DNA of 42,225 nucleotides from Bacillota bacterium. Its GTDB lineage: Bacteria > Bacillota > Sulfobacillia > JAJYWN01 > JAJZPE01. The notes beneath the pieces are model-generated. The model worked only from the letters and a program-made list of their open reading frames with translations. It made no database searches and was not told the origin of the DNA. Position numbers and translations under genes: made by a program. The DNA is taken from assembly GCA_021811325.1 (NCBI GenBank), contig JAJZPE010000009.1, positions 1-42,225 of the forward strand, in the 5' to 3' direction. This document shows, in pieces, positions 1 through 7,477 of this stretch (within the stretch, counting starts at the first letter, position 1; the number at the start of each line of letters is the position of its first letter).

Positions 1-1
1 T

Positions 2-226
2 TTCACCCCGACCCACGCCTCGTGGCTCAACCAGGTGGAATGCTGGTTCAGCATCCTGACCCGCCGCGCCATCAAGGGCGCCAGTTTCACCTCCCCCGAG
101 CAGGTGCGCGAAGCCATTGACCGTTTCGTCCAAACCCATAACCAGACCGCCGCGCCCTTCGAATGGCGCAAGCGGGAGGTCAAGCCTGTCGGCCTCAAGA
201 AACATTACGCGGATTTATGCAACTGA
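2..226 (+). CDS. IS630-family transposase, C-terminal fragment (5' end outside window)
   Basis: The reading frame is open from base 2 and ends at 226, so the listed GTG at 35 is internal and the gene continues to the left of the window. The visible 74 codons contain the conserved end of the IS630/Tc1-like DDE domain: THASWLNQVECWFS, where the Glu is the usual last catalytic acid, followed by the helical tail with F-Q-THN. Only the last part of the catalytic domain is visible, so activity cannot be judged. No terminal inverted repeat can be verified because the other end is missing. The family is clear; whether the copy is complete is unknown. Confidence 0.85.
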   Translation, partial: FTPTHASWLNQVECWFSILTRRAIKGASFTSPEQVREAIDRFVQTHNQTAAPFEWRKREVKPVGLKKHYADLCN

Positions 227-252
227 GCACTAGACTGGCCACTGATAGGAAA

Positions 253-280
253 GAACCCAGCACTTGAAGGTGCTGGGTTC
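253..280 (-). terminator. Rho-independent terminator of the ABC-F gene
   Basis: A perfect 11-bp inverted repeat (gaacccagcac / gtgctgggttc) with a 6-nt loop lies 33 bp beyond the ABC-F stop codon. On the minus strand the stem is followed by TTTCCTATC, a short U-rich tail. The plus-strand side has no T tract, so the minus orientation is preferred. Confidence 0.75.
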
Positions 281-313
281 CTGATGCGCTCCGGTCGGCA
301 TTCGGTACCCTTC

Positions 314-2272
314 TCACTTGGACTCCACCAGCTCGCTCCACCGCCGGTAGGCCTCGTCCAGCTCGACCATGAGCCGTTCGTAGCGGTGCATGGTGTCGCG
401 CACTTCGGCGCCGTCCCGCCGGTAGAAATCCGGCGCGCTGATAGCTTTGTCGAGGGTCTCCTTCTCTTTCTCCATGGCCAGGATGGACAGCTCGAGGTCT
501 TTCTGCTGGCGGTCGCGGCTCCCGCCACGGCCTGCGGACTGCGGGCCCGCGGCGCGATCGGACCTCCCCTTGGGTCCAGTCCGACCGCCGGCGGCGCCGG
601 TGGTCCCGGGCCGACCCGTGCCGGCGACCATGGAACGAGCCTCCCCGCCCAGCGCGCCCTGAGCCTGCCTTATCTTCTCCATCCGGTAGGCCGAGTAGTT
701 GCCACGGTACTGGGCGATGCGGCCGTTGTCGAACTCGAAGATCCGGGTGGCCAGCCGGTCGATGAAGTAGCGGTCGTGGCTGACGACGATAATCGTCCCA
801 GCGTAGTCCTTGAGGGCCTCTTCGAGGGCCTCCTTGGACTGCAGGTCGAGGTGGTTCGTGGGTTCGTCGAGGAGGAGCGTGTTGGCCTCGCCCATGACCA
901 GTTTGGCCAGGTAGAGACGGCTCCGCTCGCCCCCGCTGAGGGTGCCGACGACCTTGTTGACGTCATCGCCGCGGAAGAGGAAGCGCCCCAAGTAGTTGCG
1001 AGCCTCGGCCGGCAGCATGCCGCTGGCGGTCATGATCTCGTCGAGGATGGTCTTCTCGTCGTCGAGGTCGTCGATGTCCTGCGAGAAGTAGCCGACCTCG
1101 ACCCCGCCGCCGAAGGTGGCCCTGCCCCGGTCCGGCTCGACCAGGCCGAGGGCGATCTTCAGCAGCGTGGTCTTGCCGCAGCCGTTCTTCCCGATGAGGG
1201 CGACCCGGTCGCCGCGCATCACGGTGGCCTCGACGTCGCGGAAGAGCTCGCGCCCGGGGTAGGCCTTGCCCAGCCCGCGCAGCCTCAGGACCTCTCGCCC
1301 GCCCGTTTCGCCCGGGTTGAAGTGAAGCCTGAACGAGACCGGGGTGCGCGGCCGCCCCACCGGTTCCATCTTGGCCAGCCGCTTCTCGCGGCTCTTGGCC
1401 ATGGTCGCGCGGTTCCCGGCCTTGTACTTCCGGATGTAGGCCTTGAGATCGTCGATCTCTTCCTGCTGCCGCCGGAACTCCTCGGCCTGGCGGCGCCGGC
1501 GCTCCTCGCGCTGGGTCACGTAGGAGCTGAAGTTGCCGCTGTAGATGCAGACCCCGGTGTCGTCGAGTTCGATTATCTTCTGGGCGACGGCGTCCAGGAA
1601 GTAGCGGTCGTGGGAGACAATCAGGATGCCTCCGGGAAAGTCGGCCAGGTATTCCTCGAGCCATTCGGCCGCCTGGATGTCGAGGTGGTTGGTGGGCTCG
1701 TCGAGGAGCATGAGGTCCGGCCGGCCCAGGAGCATCCGGGCCAGGAAGGCCCGCGTCTTCTGGCCGCCCGAGAGGGCCTTCATCGGCAGGGACCCTTCCT
1801 CCGGCGAGAAGCCAAGGCCGCCGAGGGTCGCCTTGACCTCGGCCTCGTAGTCGTAGCCGCCGGCCGCCTCGAACTCGTGGGTCAGCCGCGTATAGCGGGC
1901 CATGACCTTCTCCAACCGGTCCGGGTCGGCGTTGACCTCGGGGCTGCTCATCTCGGCCTCGACCGTCCGGAGCTCGAGCTCCTTCAGCCGGAGCGGGTCG
2001 AAGACCCGCCCGACCTCGCCGGCCAGCGACCGCTCGGGGTCGAAGGTCGCCTCCTGCTCGAGGTAGCCGAGGCGAGTGCCATGGGCGATGGATATCTGCC
2101 CGCCGTCGGGCTCCTCCTGGCCCATGATCAGCCGCAGGAGCGTGGTCTTCCCCATCCCGTTCCGGCCGACCAGGCCGACCCGCTCGCCGCGGGCGATGGC
2201 GAAGCTGACATTATCGAGGACCCGCTGGGCCCCGTAATACTTGCTGACGTTGTTGATGGTCAGGATGGACAT
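314..2272 (-). CDS. ABC-F family ATPase (Uup/YdiF-like translation factor)
   Basis: This soluble protein of 652 aa has two ABC ATPase domains and no membrane segment. ABC-F proteins bind the ribosomal E site and rescue stalled or drug-bound ribosomes. Visible motifs are Walker A GRNGMGKTT with LSGGQ and LMLLDEPTNHLD, then a charged Arg/Glu-rich inter-domain linker (about 245-320). The second half has GKNGCGKTT, LSGGERSR and LLLDEPTNHLD. The C-terminus has a Gly/Arg-rich linker and a coiled coil as in Uup/YdiF. The start is the ATG before SILTINNVSKYYG because GGGGAGGT lies 7 nt upstream; the longer 705-aa ORF has no RBS. It has its own promoter just after pheT and a structured leader with a small reading frame. 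Family certain; housekeeping versus antibiotic resistance role is not decided. Confidence 0.93.
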   Translation of the reverse strand: MSILTINNVSKYYGAQRVLDNVSFAIARGERVGLVGRNGMGKTTLLRLIMGQEEPDGGQISIAHGTRLGYLEQEATFDPERSLAGEVGRVFDPLRLKELELRTVEAEMSSPEVNADPDRLEKVMARYTRLTHEFEAAGGYDYEAEVKATLGGLGFSPEEGSLPMKALSGGQKTRAFLARMLLGRPDLMLLDEPTNHLDIQAAEWLEEYLADFPGGILIVSHDRYFLDAVAQKIIELDDTGVCIYSGNFSSYVTQREERRRRQAEEFRRQQEEIDDLKAYIRKYKAGNRATMAKSREKRLAKMEPVGRPRTPVSFRLHFNPGETGGREVLRLRGLGKAYPGRELFRDVEATVMRGDRVALIGKNGCGKTTLLKIALGLVEPDRGRATFGGGVEVGYFSQDIDDLDDEKTILDEIMTASGMLPAEARNYLGRFLFRGDDVNKVVGTLSGGERSRLYLAKLVMGEANTLLLDEPTNHLDLQSKEALEEALKDYAGTIIVVSHDRYFIDRLATRIFEFDNGRIAQYRGNYSAYRMEKIRQAQGALGGEARSMVAGTGRPGTTGAAGGRTGPKGRSDRAAGPQSAGRGGSRDRQQKDLELSILAMEKEKETLDKAISAPDFYRRDGAEVRDTMHRYERLMVELDEAYRRWSELVESK

Positions 2273-2279
2273 ACAAGAA

Positions 2280-2328
2280 ACCTCCCCGCTGGGCGGACTC
2301 GGCATCGCCGGGTCCAAACATGGGAGGT
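2280..2328 (-). promoter_or_regulatory. RBS-sequestering inverted repeat in the ABC-F leader
   Basis: The ABC-F ribosome binding site (minus strand GGGAGGT, 2280-2286) is perfectly complementary to ACCTCCC at 2322-2328 about 36 nt upstream. Further upstream GGCCACGG and CCGTGGCC form an 8-bp stem, and GCGACA/TGTCGC could close it. Pairing of the SD would shut off translation; this is inference from base pairing only. Confidence 0.45.
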
Positions 2329-2449
2329 GGGCCTGCGACACATGAAGGCCACGGACAGGGTACGCCCGTGGCCTTGTGGCCTGGATACCTGTCGCCCAGC
2401 TCCCGTGCGATGCAACTGGCTTCGGCGGCAAAAGGGTAGACCGACCCCT

Positions 2450-2494
2450 TTAGCCTCGAAACCCTTTCTGCATCAGGCACGGACTGAGCGCCAT
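2450..2494 (-). CDS. Putative 14-aa leader peptide upstream of the ABC-F gene
   Basis: A short frame MALSPCLMQKGFRG lies in the 270-nt leader between the promoter and the ABC-F start. It has a good Shine-Dalgarno (GAAAGGAAG) 7 nt before its ATG. Its stop codon precedes the stem-loops that could hide the ABC-F RBS. Leader peptides of this kind control many ribosome-protection ABC-F and Erm genes through ribosome stalling. The peptide has no family signature, so the call rests on position, RBS and context. Confidence 0.45.
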   Translation of the reverse strand: MALSPCLMQKGFRG

Positions 2495-2549
2495 CGTTGG
2501 TCTTCCTTTCAGCGGCCGCCCAGACGGGCGGCGACAAAGCTCCATTGGC

Positions 2550-2579
2550 ATTTTACCGTGGGGAGTCTCTTCCTGTCAA
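2550..2579 (-). promoter_or_regulatory. Sigma-A promoter of the ABC-F gene
   Basis: TTGACA (2574-2579) and TAAAAT (2550-2555) on the minus strand are separated by 18 bp, 21 bp beyond the pheT stop codon. Transcription would begin near 2543 and give a leader of about 270 nt. Confidence 0.7.
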
Positions 2580-2600
2580 GGCGTTCAGGCCCGCAGGCGT

Positions 2601-5135
2601 TCACCCCCGCAGCTTCGCTCCAAACCGTTTCGCCAACGCCGCCAGGATCCTCTCATGCACCGCGTTGACCTCGGCGTCGGTCAGGGTCCGGTCGGCCTGA
2701 TAGACCAGCGAGTAGGCCAGGCTGACGTGGCCCTCGGGCACCGGCGCGCCGGCGTAGCGGTCGAAAAGCCGCACCGAGCGAAGCAGTTCGCCGCCGGTCT
2801 CGCTGATGGCCGCGGTCACCTGCTCGGCCGGGACGTCCTCCCCGACGACCAGGGCCAGGTCCCGTTCGACCTGCGGGAAGGGCGGCAGCGCCCGGTAGGT
2901 CCGGGGCTTCGAGAGGGTCACGAAGCGCTCGAAGTTCAGTTCCAGGATGAGCGGACGGCCGGGCAGTTCATAGGCTTTGGCCACCTGCGGGTGCAGCTCG
3001 CCAAGCCAGCCCAGCGGCTGCTCGTCCGCGCCTGCACCGCCGTTGGCGCCATCGCCGCTCGGGCCGCCGTTCGCGGCGCCCTCCCCCGCCTCCGCTACGA
3101 TGGCCGCCTGCCGCGCCGGGTGCAGCGTCTCGAGGTTCGATGGGGCCAGTCGCGGCGGACGCAGCCCGAGCCCGTCGGCCAGCCGCTCGAGAAGACCCTT
3201 TAGGTAGAAGAAGTCGGCCTCCTCCTCCGGCCGGTTCCAGGTCTTCGGGGCGTACTTGCCGACCGCTCCGACGCACAGCATCAAGGGCTCCTCGAGGAGT
3301 TCGGTCAGGGGCCACTGCTTGGCCCAGTAGACTCGGTTGATCTCGAACAGGCCGAGGTCCGTCTGGCGGCGGTTCACGTTATAGGCCATCACCTCGAGCA
3401 TCTTCGGCACCAGCGAGCTGCGCAGGACGCTCTCCTCGACGGTCATCGGGTTGGCGATGGGGATGCCCCCGGGGATGGCCGCCGCCTGTTCGGGCGACAG
3501 CGTCGGCGGCGCCGGCCAGCGCGAGGCCCCATGGGCGAAGGGCGTCTGGCGCGAGTCGGTGAGGATCTCGTTCAGCCCCGCCCCGGCCAGGACGCGCCGC
3601 GCCCGCACCCGCCATTCCTCCAGAACCGGTTGGCCGCCGTGAGTGATGGCCCCCTGCGGCAGGGTCGTGGTAATCTCATCGTACCCGTAGAGCCGGGCGA
3701 CCTCCTCGATGAGGTCGGTCTCCTCGCTCACGTCCGGCCGCCGCGTGGGCACGGTCACGGTGAAGTGTTTGCGGCCCTCGGCCACCCCATCCGTCTCGAA
3801 GCCGAGGCGCCTGAAGTAGCGGGCCATGTCGACCACCGAGAGCTTCGTCCCGAGCAGGCTGTTGACCCGCTCCGGCCGCAGCCGGATGGTCACCGGCAGG
3901 AAGGGCCTCGCCCGGAACTCGGCCACGCCCGGGGCCACCACTCCGGCCTTCAATTCCTCGATGAGCATGGCGGCGCGGTCGGCGGCGGGCACGTTGCCGT
4001 TGGGGTCGAGCCCCTTCTCGAAGCGCGCCGAGGCCTCGGAGCGCAGCCCTAGGGCCCGCGACGTCCGCCGGATGCTCTGCCCGCTGAAGTTGGCCGACTC
4101 GAGGAGGATGTTCCGCGTCGTCGCGGTGACCTCGGAGTTCAGCCCGCCCATCACCCCGGCCAGGCCGAGGACCTTCTCCGGGTCGGTGATGCAGAGCATG
4201 TCCGGGTCCAGCCCGCGCTCCACCCCGTCCAGGGTGACCAGCTTCTCGCCCGGCCGCGCGCGCCGGACGATGACCCGGTGGTCGGCCACCTGGTCGTAGT
4301 CGAAGGCGTGGAGCGGCTGGCCGTACTCGACCATGACATAGTTGGTCACGTCGACGATGTTGTTGATGGGCCGGATGCCGGCCCGCTCGAGGCGGCGCCG
4401 GAGCCACTCGGGCGAGGGGCCGAGCCGGATGTCGCTGATGACCCGGGCCGCGTAGGCCGGGCACAGGTCGGGGTCGGAGACCTCGATCTTGACCAGGTCG
4501 ACGGCCCGTTTGATCCCTTCCTCGTTGACATAGACCCGCGGCGCCTGATACGGCCGGTCGAGGATGGCGGCGGCCTCGCGGGCCACGCCGATCATGCTCT
4601 GGCAGTGGGAGGCGTAGTTGATGGTCAGGTCGAGCTCGAGGACGTGGTCGTCGAGACCGAGGAGCGGCACCACATCCGCGCCAAGGGGCGCGTCGTCGGA
4701 GAGGATGAGGATGCCCTCGTCCTCGTCGTGGCCCTCGCCCTCGATCAGTTCGGTCCAGGCACAGAGCATGCCCCCGGAGGCCACCCCCCGGAGCTTGGAG
4801 CGTTCGATCTTCCGCCCGCCGGGCAACCGCGAGCCGTGCACGGCGACCGGGACCCGGCACCCGACGGTCAGGTTGGAGGCTCCGGTGACGACGGTCAGGG
4901 GCCGGCCGTCGGCCGCGGCCACGTCGACCGTGGTCACGAGCAGCCGGTCGGCCTGCGGGTGTTTTTCGATGGCCTTGACCTCGCCGACGACCACCCCGCG
5001 GACGCCTTGGTTCACCGGGATGACCTTCTCGACGGTCACCCCGCCCATGGTCAGCCGCCGGGCCAGTTCGTCGGGGGCGACGTCGCCGACGGGGACAAAT
5101 TCCTTGAGCCACTGGTAGGAAACGAGCATCGGCAT
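2601..5135 (-). CDS. pheT: Phenylalanyl-tRNA synthetase beta subunit
   Basis: The 844-aa beta subunit of the cytoplasmic alpha2-beta2 PheRS charges tRNA-Phe. The N-terminal part is the EMAP/Trbp-type tRNA-binding OB fold (about 40-155, with VVTGASNLTVGCRVPVAVHG). It is followed by the B3/B4 editing domain, a B5 domain (RARPFLPVTIRLRPERVN) and the catalytic-like core (EEVARLYGYDEI). The C-terminal FDX-ACB anticodon-binding domain begins near 750 (ALPPFPQVERDLALVV). A Gly/Ala-rich insertion near 690-710 looks like a lineage-specific loop. GGGGAGGAAG lies 8 nt before the chosen first ATG. The gene follows pheS by 18 nt and shares its T-box control. Length is slightly above the usual 790-810 aa. 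Confidence 0.97.
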   Translation of the reverse strand: MPMLVSYQWLKEFVPVGDVAPDELARRLTMGGVTVEKVIPVNQGVRGVVVGEVKAIEKHPQADRLLVTTVDVAAADGRPLTVVTGASNLTVGCRVPVAVHGSRLPGGRKIERSKLRGVASGGMLCAWTELIEGEGHDEDEGILILSDDAPLGADVVPLLGLDDHVLELDLTINYASHCQSMIGVAREAAAILDRPYQAPRVYVNEEGIKRAVDLVKIEVSDPDLCPAYAARVISDIRLGPSPEWLRRRLERAGIRPINNIVDVTNYVMVEYGQPLHAFDYDQVADHRVIVRRARPGEKLVTLDGVERGLDPDMLCITDPEKVLGLAGVMGGLNSEVTATTRNILLESANFSGQSIRRTSRALGLRSEASARFEKGLDPNGNVPAADRAAMLIEELKAGVVAPGVAEFRARPFLPVTIRLRPERVNSLLGTKLSVVDMARYFRRLGFETDGVAEGRKHFTVTVPTRRPDVSEETDLIEEVARLYGYDEITTTLPQGAITHGGQPVLEEWRVRARRVLAGAGLNEILTDSRQTPFAHGASRWPAPPTLSPEQAAAIPGGIPIANPMTVEESVLRSSLVPKMLEVMAYNVNRRQTDLGLFEINRVYWAKQWPLTELLEEPLMLCVGAVGKYAPKTWNRPEEEADFFYLKGLLERLADGLGLRPPRLAPSNLETLHPARQAAIVAEAGEGAANGGPSGDGANGGAGADEQPLGWLGELHPQVAKAYELPGRPLILELNFERFVTLSKPRTYRALPPFPQVERDLALVVGEDVPAEQVTAAISETGGELLRSVRLFDRYAGAPVPEGHVSLAYSLVYQADRTLTDAEVNAVHERILAALAKRFGAKLRG

Positions 5136-5153
5136 CGACTCTTCCTCCCCGTC

Positions 5154-6179
5154 TCAGAACTGGCGCAAGAAGCGCACGTCGTTGGAGTAAAGGTGCCTCA
5201 GGTCCTCGATGCCGTACTTGCGCATGGTCATGCGCTCGACGCCGAAACCCCAGGCGAAACCGGAGACGACCTCGGGGTCGTAGCCGCCGGCGACGAGCAC
5301 GCGCGGATGGACCATCCCGGAGCCGCCGAGTTCGATCCAGCCGCTGCCCTTGCAGACGCGGCAGCCCGCACCGTCGCAGACCGGGCACGAGGTGTCCGTC
5401 TCCGCGCTCGGTTCGGTGAACGGGAAGTAGCTCGGACGGAGGCGGATACGGACGTTCTCGCCGAAGAGGCTGCGGGCCATGATGGTGAGCGTCCCCTTGA
5501 GGTCGCCCATGGTGATGTCGCGGTCGATGACCAACCCCTCGAGCTGGTAGAAGACCGAGCCGTGGGTCGGGTCGACCTCATCGCGGCGATAGACCTTGCC
5601 GATGGTGATGATCCGGACGGGCAGGCGCGGGGCCAGCTTCTCCATCGTCCGGACCTGCACCGGCGAGGTCTGGGTACGCAAGAGGATCTCCGGGGTGATG
5701 AAGAACGAGTCCTGCGTGTCGCGGGCGGGGTGGTCCTTGGGGATGTTAAGGGCCTCGAAGTTGTAGTAATCGGTCTCGACCTCGGGCCCATCGACGACCT
5801 GGAAGCCCAGGCCGACGAACATCGCCTTGATCTCCTCGATGACCTGCGACATCGGGTGCTCGGTCCCGCGCGGCAGCCAGGTCCCCGGCAGGGTCAGGTC
5901 GACCTTCTCGGCCCGCAGGCGGGCGTCGAGCTCCGCCGTCTCCAGGGCCGCCGTGCGGTCGGCCAGCCTGGCCTCGATGGCGTCGCGGGTGTCGTTGGCC
6001 AGTTGCCCGAGGGCCGGCCGCTCATCGGCCGGCACGGCGCCCATGCCGCGCAGGATGCCCGTCAGGGCCCCCTTCTTCCCGAGGTACTTGACCCGCAGCT
6101 CTTGCAGAGCGGCGGCCGTGGGCGTCGCTTCGATGGCCCGCATGGCCTCGTCCTTGACTCGTTTGAGTTCCTCTCGCAT
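5154..6179 (-). CDS. pheS: Phenylalanyl-tRNA synthetase alpha subunit
   Basis: This 341-aa catalytic alpha subunit of PheRS has an N-terminal coiled-coil tRNA-binding domain (1-90) and a class II core. Motif 2 is in HTGSVFYQLEGLVID-type sequence (here PTHGSVFYQLEGL). Motif 3 is GFAWGFGVERMTM near the C-terminus. The insertion CPVCDGAGCRVCKGSGW holds four cysteines typical of Firmicutes PheS. Two ATGs compete: the one at 6185 is only one base from GGAGG, while the ATG at 6179 has a 7-nt spacing and is preferred. The gene is first in pheST and sits behind a Phe-specific T-box leader. Confidence 0.97.
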   Translation of the reverse strand: MREELKRVKDEAMRAIEATPTAAALQELRVKYLGKKGALTGILRGMGAVPADERPALGQLANDTRDAIEARLADRTAALETAELDARLRAEKVDLTLPGTWLPRGTEHPMSQVIEEIKAMFVGLGFQVVDGPEVETDYYNFEALNIPKDHPARDTQDSFFITPEILLRTQTSPVQVRTMEKLAPRLPVRIITIGKVYRRDEVDPTHGSVFYQLEGLVIDRDITMGDLKGTLTIMARSLFGENVRIRLRPSYFPFTEPSAETDTSCPVCDGAGCRVCKGSGWIELGGSGMVHPRVLVAGGYDPEVVSGFAWGFGVERMTMRKYGIEDLRHLYSNDVRFLRQF

Positions 6180-6257
6180 CCCCATGCCTCCTCACTTGGC
6201 CGGGGGCCCGCAGCCCGCGGCCCCGCGGAAACACTATCGTCCGCAAAAGGGAAAGTC

Positions 6258-6498
6258 AAAAAACAAAGGACCTCCGTCCCTAGGACGGAAGCCCACGCTT
6301 CCGCAAACCACCTGGGTGGATACCGAATGATATCCCCTCCCTGTAACGGGGGAAACCGTCCGAGCCTACCAGGCCGCGACGCAGCCCTTCAACCCAGAAG
6401 CTCGGGGGCGAACTTCGACCGGACCACTCCTGGGGGCGCTCCCAGTCCACGGCGCCCCCTCCCTTTGAGGAGGGCTTTCGGCCTACTTCTCCCCGTCC
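6258..6498 (-). promoter_or_regulatory. T-box leader (tRNA-Phe) of pheST
   Basis: On the minus strand the leader begins with the Stem I signature GGACGGGGAGAAGTAGG. It contains the specifier TTC (Phe) in GAAGTTCGCC and the T-box motif CAGGTGGTTTGCGG. In that motif TGGT would pair with the ACCA end of an uncharged tRNA-Phe. It ends in a 12-bp terminator stem (6268-6279 with 6283-6294) followed by TTTGTTTTTT. Uncharged tRNA-Phe is expected to favour the antiterminator and switch on pheST. I could not place its promoter. The rest of the gap up to the regulator stop at 6584 shows no gene. Confidence 0.9.
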
Positions 6499-6583
6499 TC
6501 GCCTTTGGCTACTTGGTATTTGACACCTACGGGCGAACTCCTGCAGCTTGCCGAGCGATTTCGTTCACCGCCCGGCCTGTGCC

Positions 6584-6913
6584 TCATCTCCTGCAGTCCT
6601 TGGGCATCGAACTGGCGGGCTTCAGGTAGTTGGCCTTGGCCACCGCCAGCAACAGCTCGAGGGCTTCGAGGACCCGGTGGTCGGCGATGCCGTAATAGAC
6701 GTTTACTTCCTCGCGCCTGGCCGTGAGGATGCCCTTGGAACGCAAGAGACCAAGCTGAAACGAGATGTTGGCCTGCCTCGTGCGGGTCTTGGCGACGATG
6801 TCCGAGACCCGTAACTCCTGCCCGCTGCTCAACGCGCATAAGATCATCAGCCTGGTGGGATTGGTGAGCGCTTTCACGAGATCGGCGACGATGTCACAAT
6901 CACCCGGCTTCAT
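6584..6913 (-). CDS. ArsR/SmtB-family winged-helix regulator
   Basis: This 109-aa DNA-binding repressor-type protein has the ArsR pattern: LVKALTNPTRLMILCAL, then a helix-turn-helix (VSDIVAKTRTRQANISFQLGLLRSKGIL), then the wing (ARREEVNVYYGIAD). Cysteines sit at positions 6, 26 and 107. No classical CVC metal motif is present, so thiol or persulfide sensing as in SqrR/BigR relatives is possible but unproven. GGAGGTG precedes the chosen ATG; the longer ORF start lacks an RBS. The gene lies 86 bp downstream of dsrE, in the same direction as the sulfur operon, with a palindrome and a promoter-like sequence in the gap. It probably regulates that operon and itself. Confidence 0.85.
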   Translation of the reverse strand: MKPGDCDIVADLVKALTNPTRLMILCALSSGQELRVSDIVAKTRTRQANISFQLGLLRSKGILTARREEVNVYYGIADHRVLEALELLLAVAKANYLKPASSMPKDCRR

Positions 6914-6969
6914 GCAAACACCTCCGAACCAGTCGTGGAGCCGATTCAACCCCACCCTGACCCCTTGTG

Positions 6970-7003
6970 ATCAACGATATCATCGATTCTCTCAGGCCGT
7001 CAA
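6970..7003 (-). promoter_or_regulatory. Promoter-like sequence and palindrome before the ArsR gene
   Basis: An imperfect 18-bp palindrome ATCAACGATATCATCGAT (6970-6987) overlaps a possible minus-strand -10 TATCGT. A -35 TTGACG lies 18 bp upstream and overlaps the dsrE stop codon. A site overlapping the -10 box is what an autoregulatory ArsR repressor would use. The palindrome is only partly symmetric. Confidence 0.35.
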
Positions 7004-7476
7004 ATGAACAGGTTGACGTTGGCCTCGTCCGCTTCCCCCAGGTAGGTCGCGACCCCGGCGTACTCCAGGCCGTCGATCAATTCCTCGCGCTTGAGGCCCA
7101 TCACGTCCATGGACATGGTGCAGGCGATCATCTTGATCCCCTGCTCCTTAGCGGTGGCGATCAGTTCCTCCATCGACGATACGTTCTGTTGCTTCATCAC
7201 CATCTTCATCATCATCGCGCCCATGCCGCCAAAGTTCATCTTAGACAAGCCAAGCCGGCCGGCGCCGCGGGGCATCATCCGGCCGAACATGCCCTGCAGA
7301 AAGCTCTTCTTGGCCTTGATCTTCTCACGCTTGCGCAGGATGTTCAGTCCCCAAAAAGTGAAGAACATGGTCACCTCGTCGCCCATGGCCGCCGCGCCGT
7401 TGGCGATGACGAAAGCCGCCATCGCCTTGTCGAGGTCGCCGCTGAACACGATGATCGTTTTCTTGGTCTTATCCAA
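7000..7476 (-). CDS. DsrE/DsrF/DrsH-like sulfur-transfer protein
   Basis: This is a cytoplasmic protein of 158 aa of the DsrE-like (DrsE_2) family, whose members hold sulfane sulfur on a conserved cysteine and pass it to TusA. The protein shows the Rossmann-like start TIIVFSGDLDKAMAAFVIANGAAA, a Met-rich middle (GGMGAMMMKMVMK) and a single Cys in IACTMSMDVMGL, the expected sulfur-carrying residue. The track start at ATG 7503 overlaps hdrB and has no RBS. AAGGAG lies 10 nt before a TTG at 7476, one base past the hdrB stop, so TTG is preferred. It is the last gene of the tusA-hdr operon, so both partners of a TusA-DsrE relay bracket the Hdr subunits. Confidence 0.88.
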   Translation of the reverse strand: MDKTKKTIIVFSGDLDKAMAAFVIANGAAAMGDEVTMFFTFWGLNILRKREKIKAKKSFLQGMFGRMMPRGAGRLGLSKMNFGGMGAMMMKMVMKQQNVSSMEELIATAKEQGIKMIACTMSMDVMGLKREELIDGLEYAGVATYLGEADEANVNLFI

Positions 7477-7477
7477 C

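Noticed and set aside
2211-2537. 108-aa minus-strand ORF across the ABC-F start
   Set aside because: Overlaps the true start out of frame, starts near the -10 box and has no RBS.
284-2668. 794-aa plus-strand ORF opposite the ABC-F gene
   Set aside because: It is the GC-rich shadow of the ABC-F and pheT genes, with no RBS and a low-complexity Val/Gly/Leu composition.
6395-6425. tRNA T-arm look-alike (GGTCGAAGTTCG) upstream of pheS
   Set aside because: It is the specifier region of the T-box Stem I; no cloverleaf can be formed.
4278-6629. 783-aa plus-strand ORF opposite pheT/pheS
   Set aside because: Antisense shadow of pheST with biased composition; it also crosses the T-box leader.
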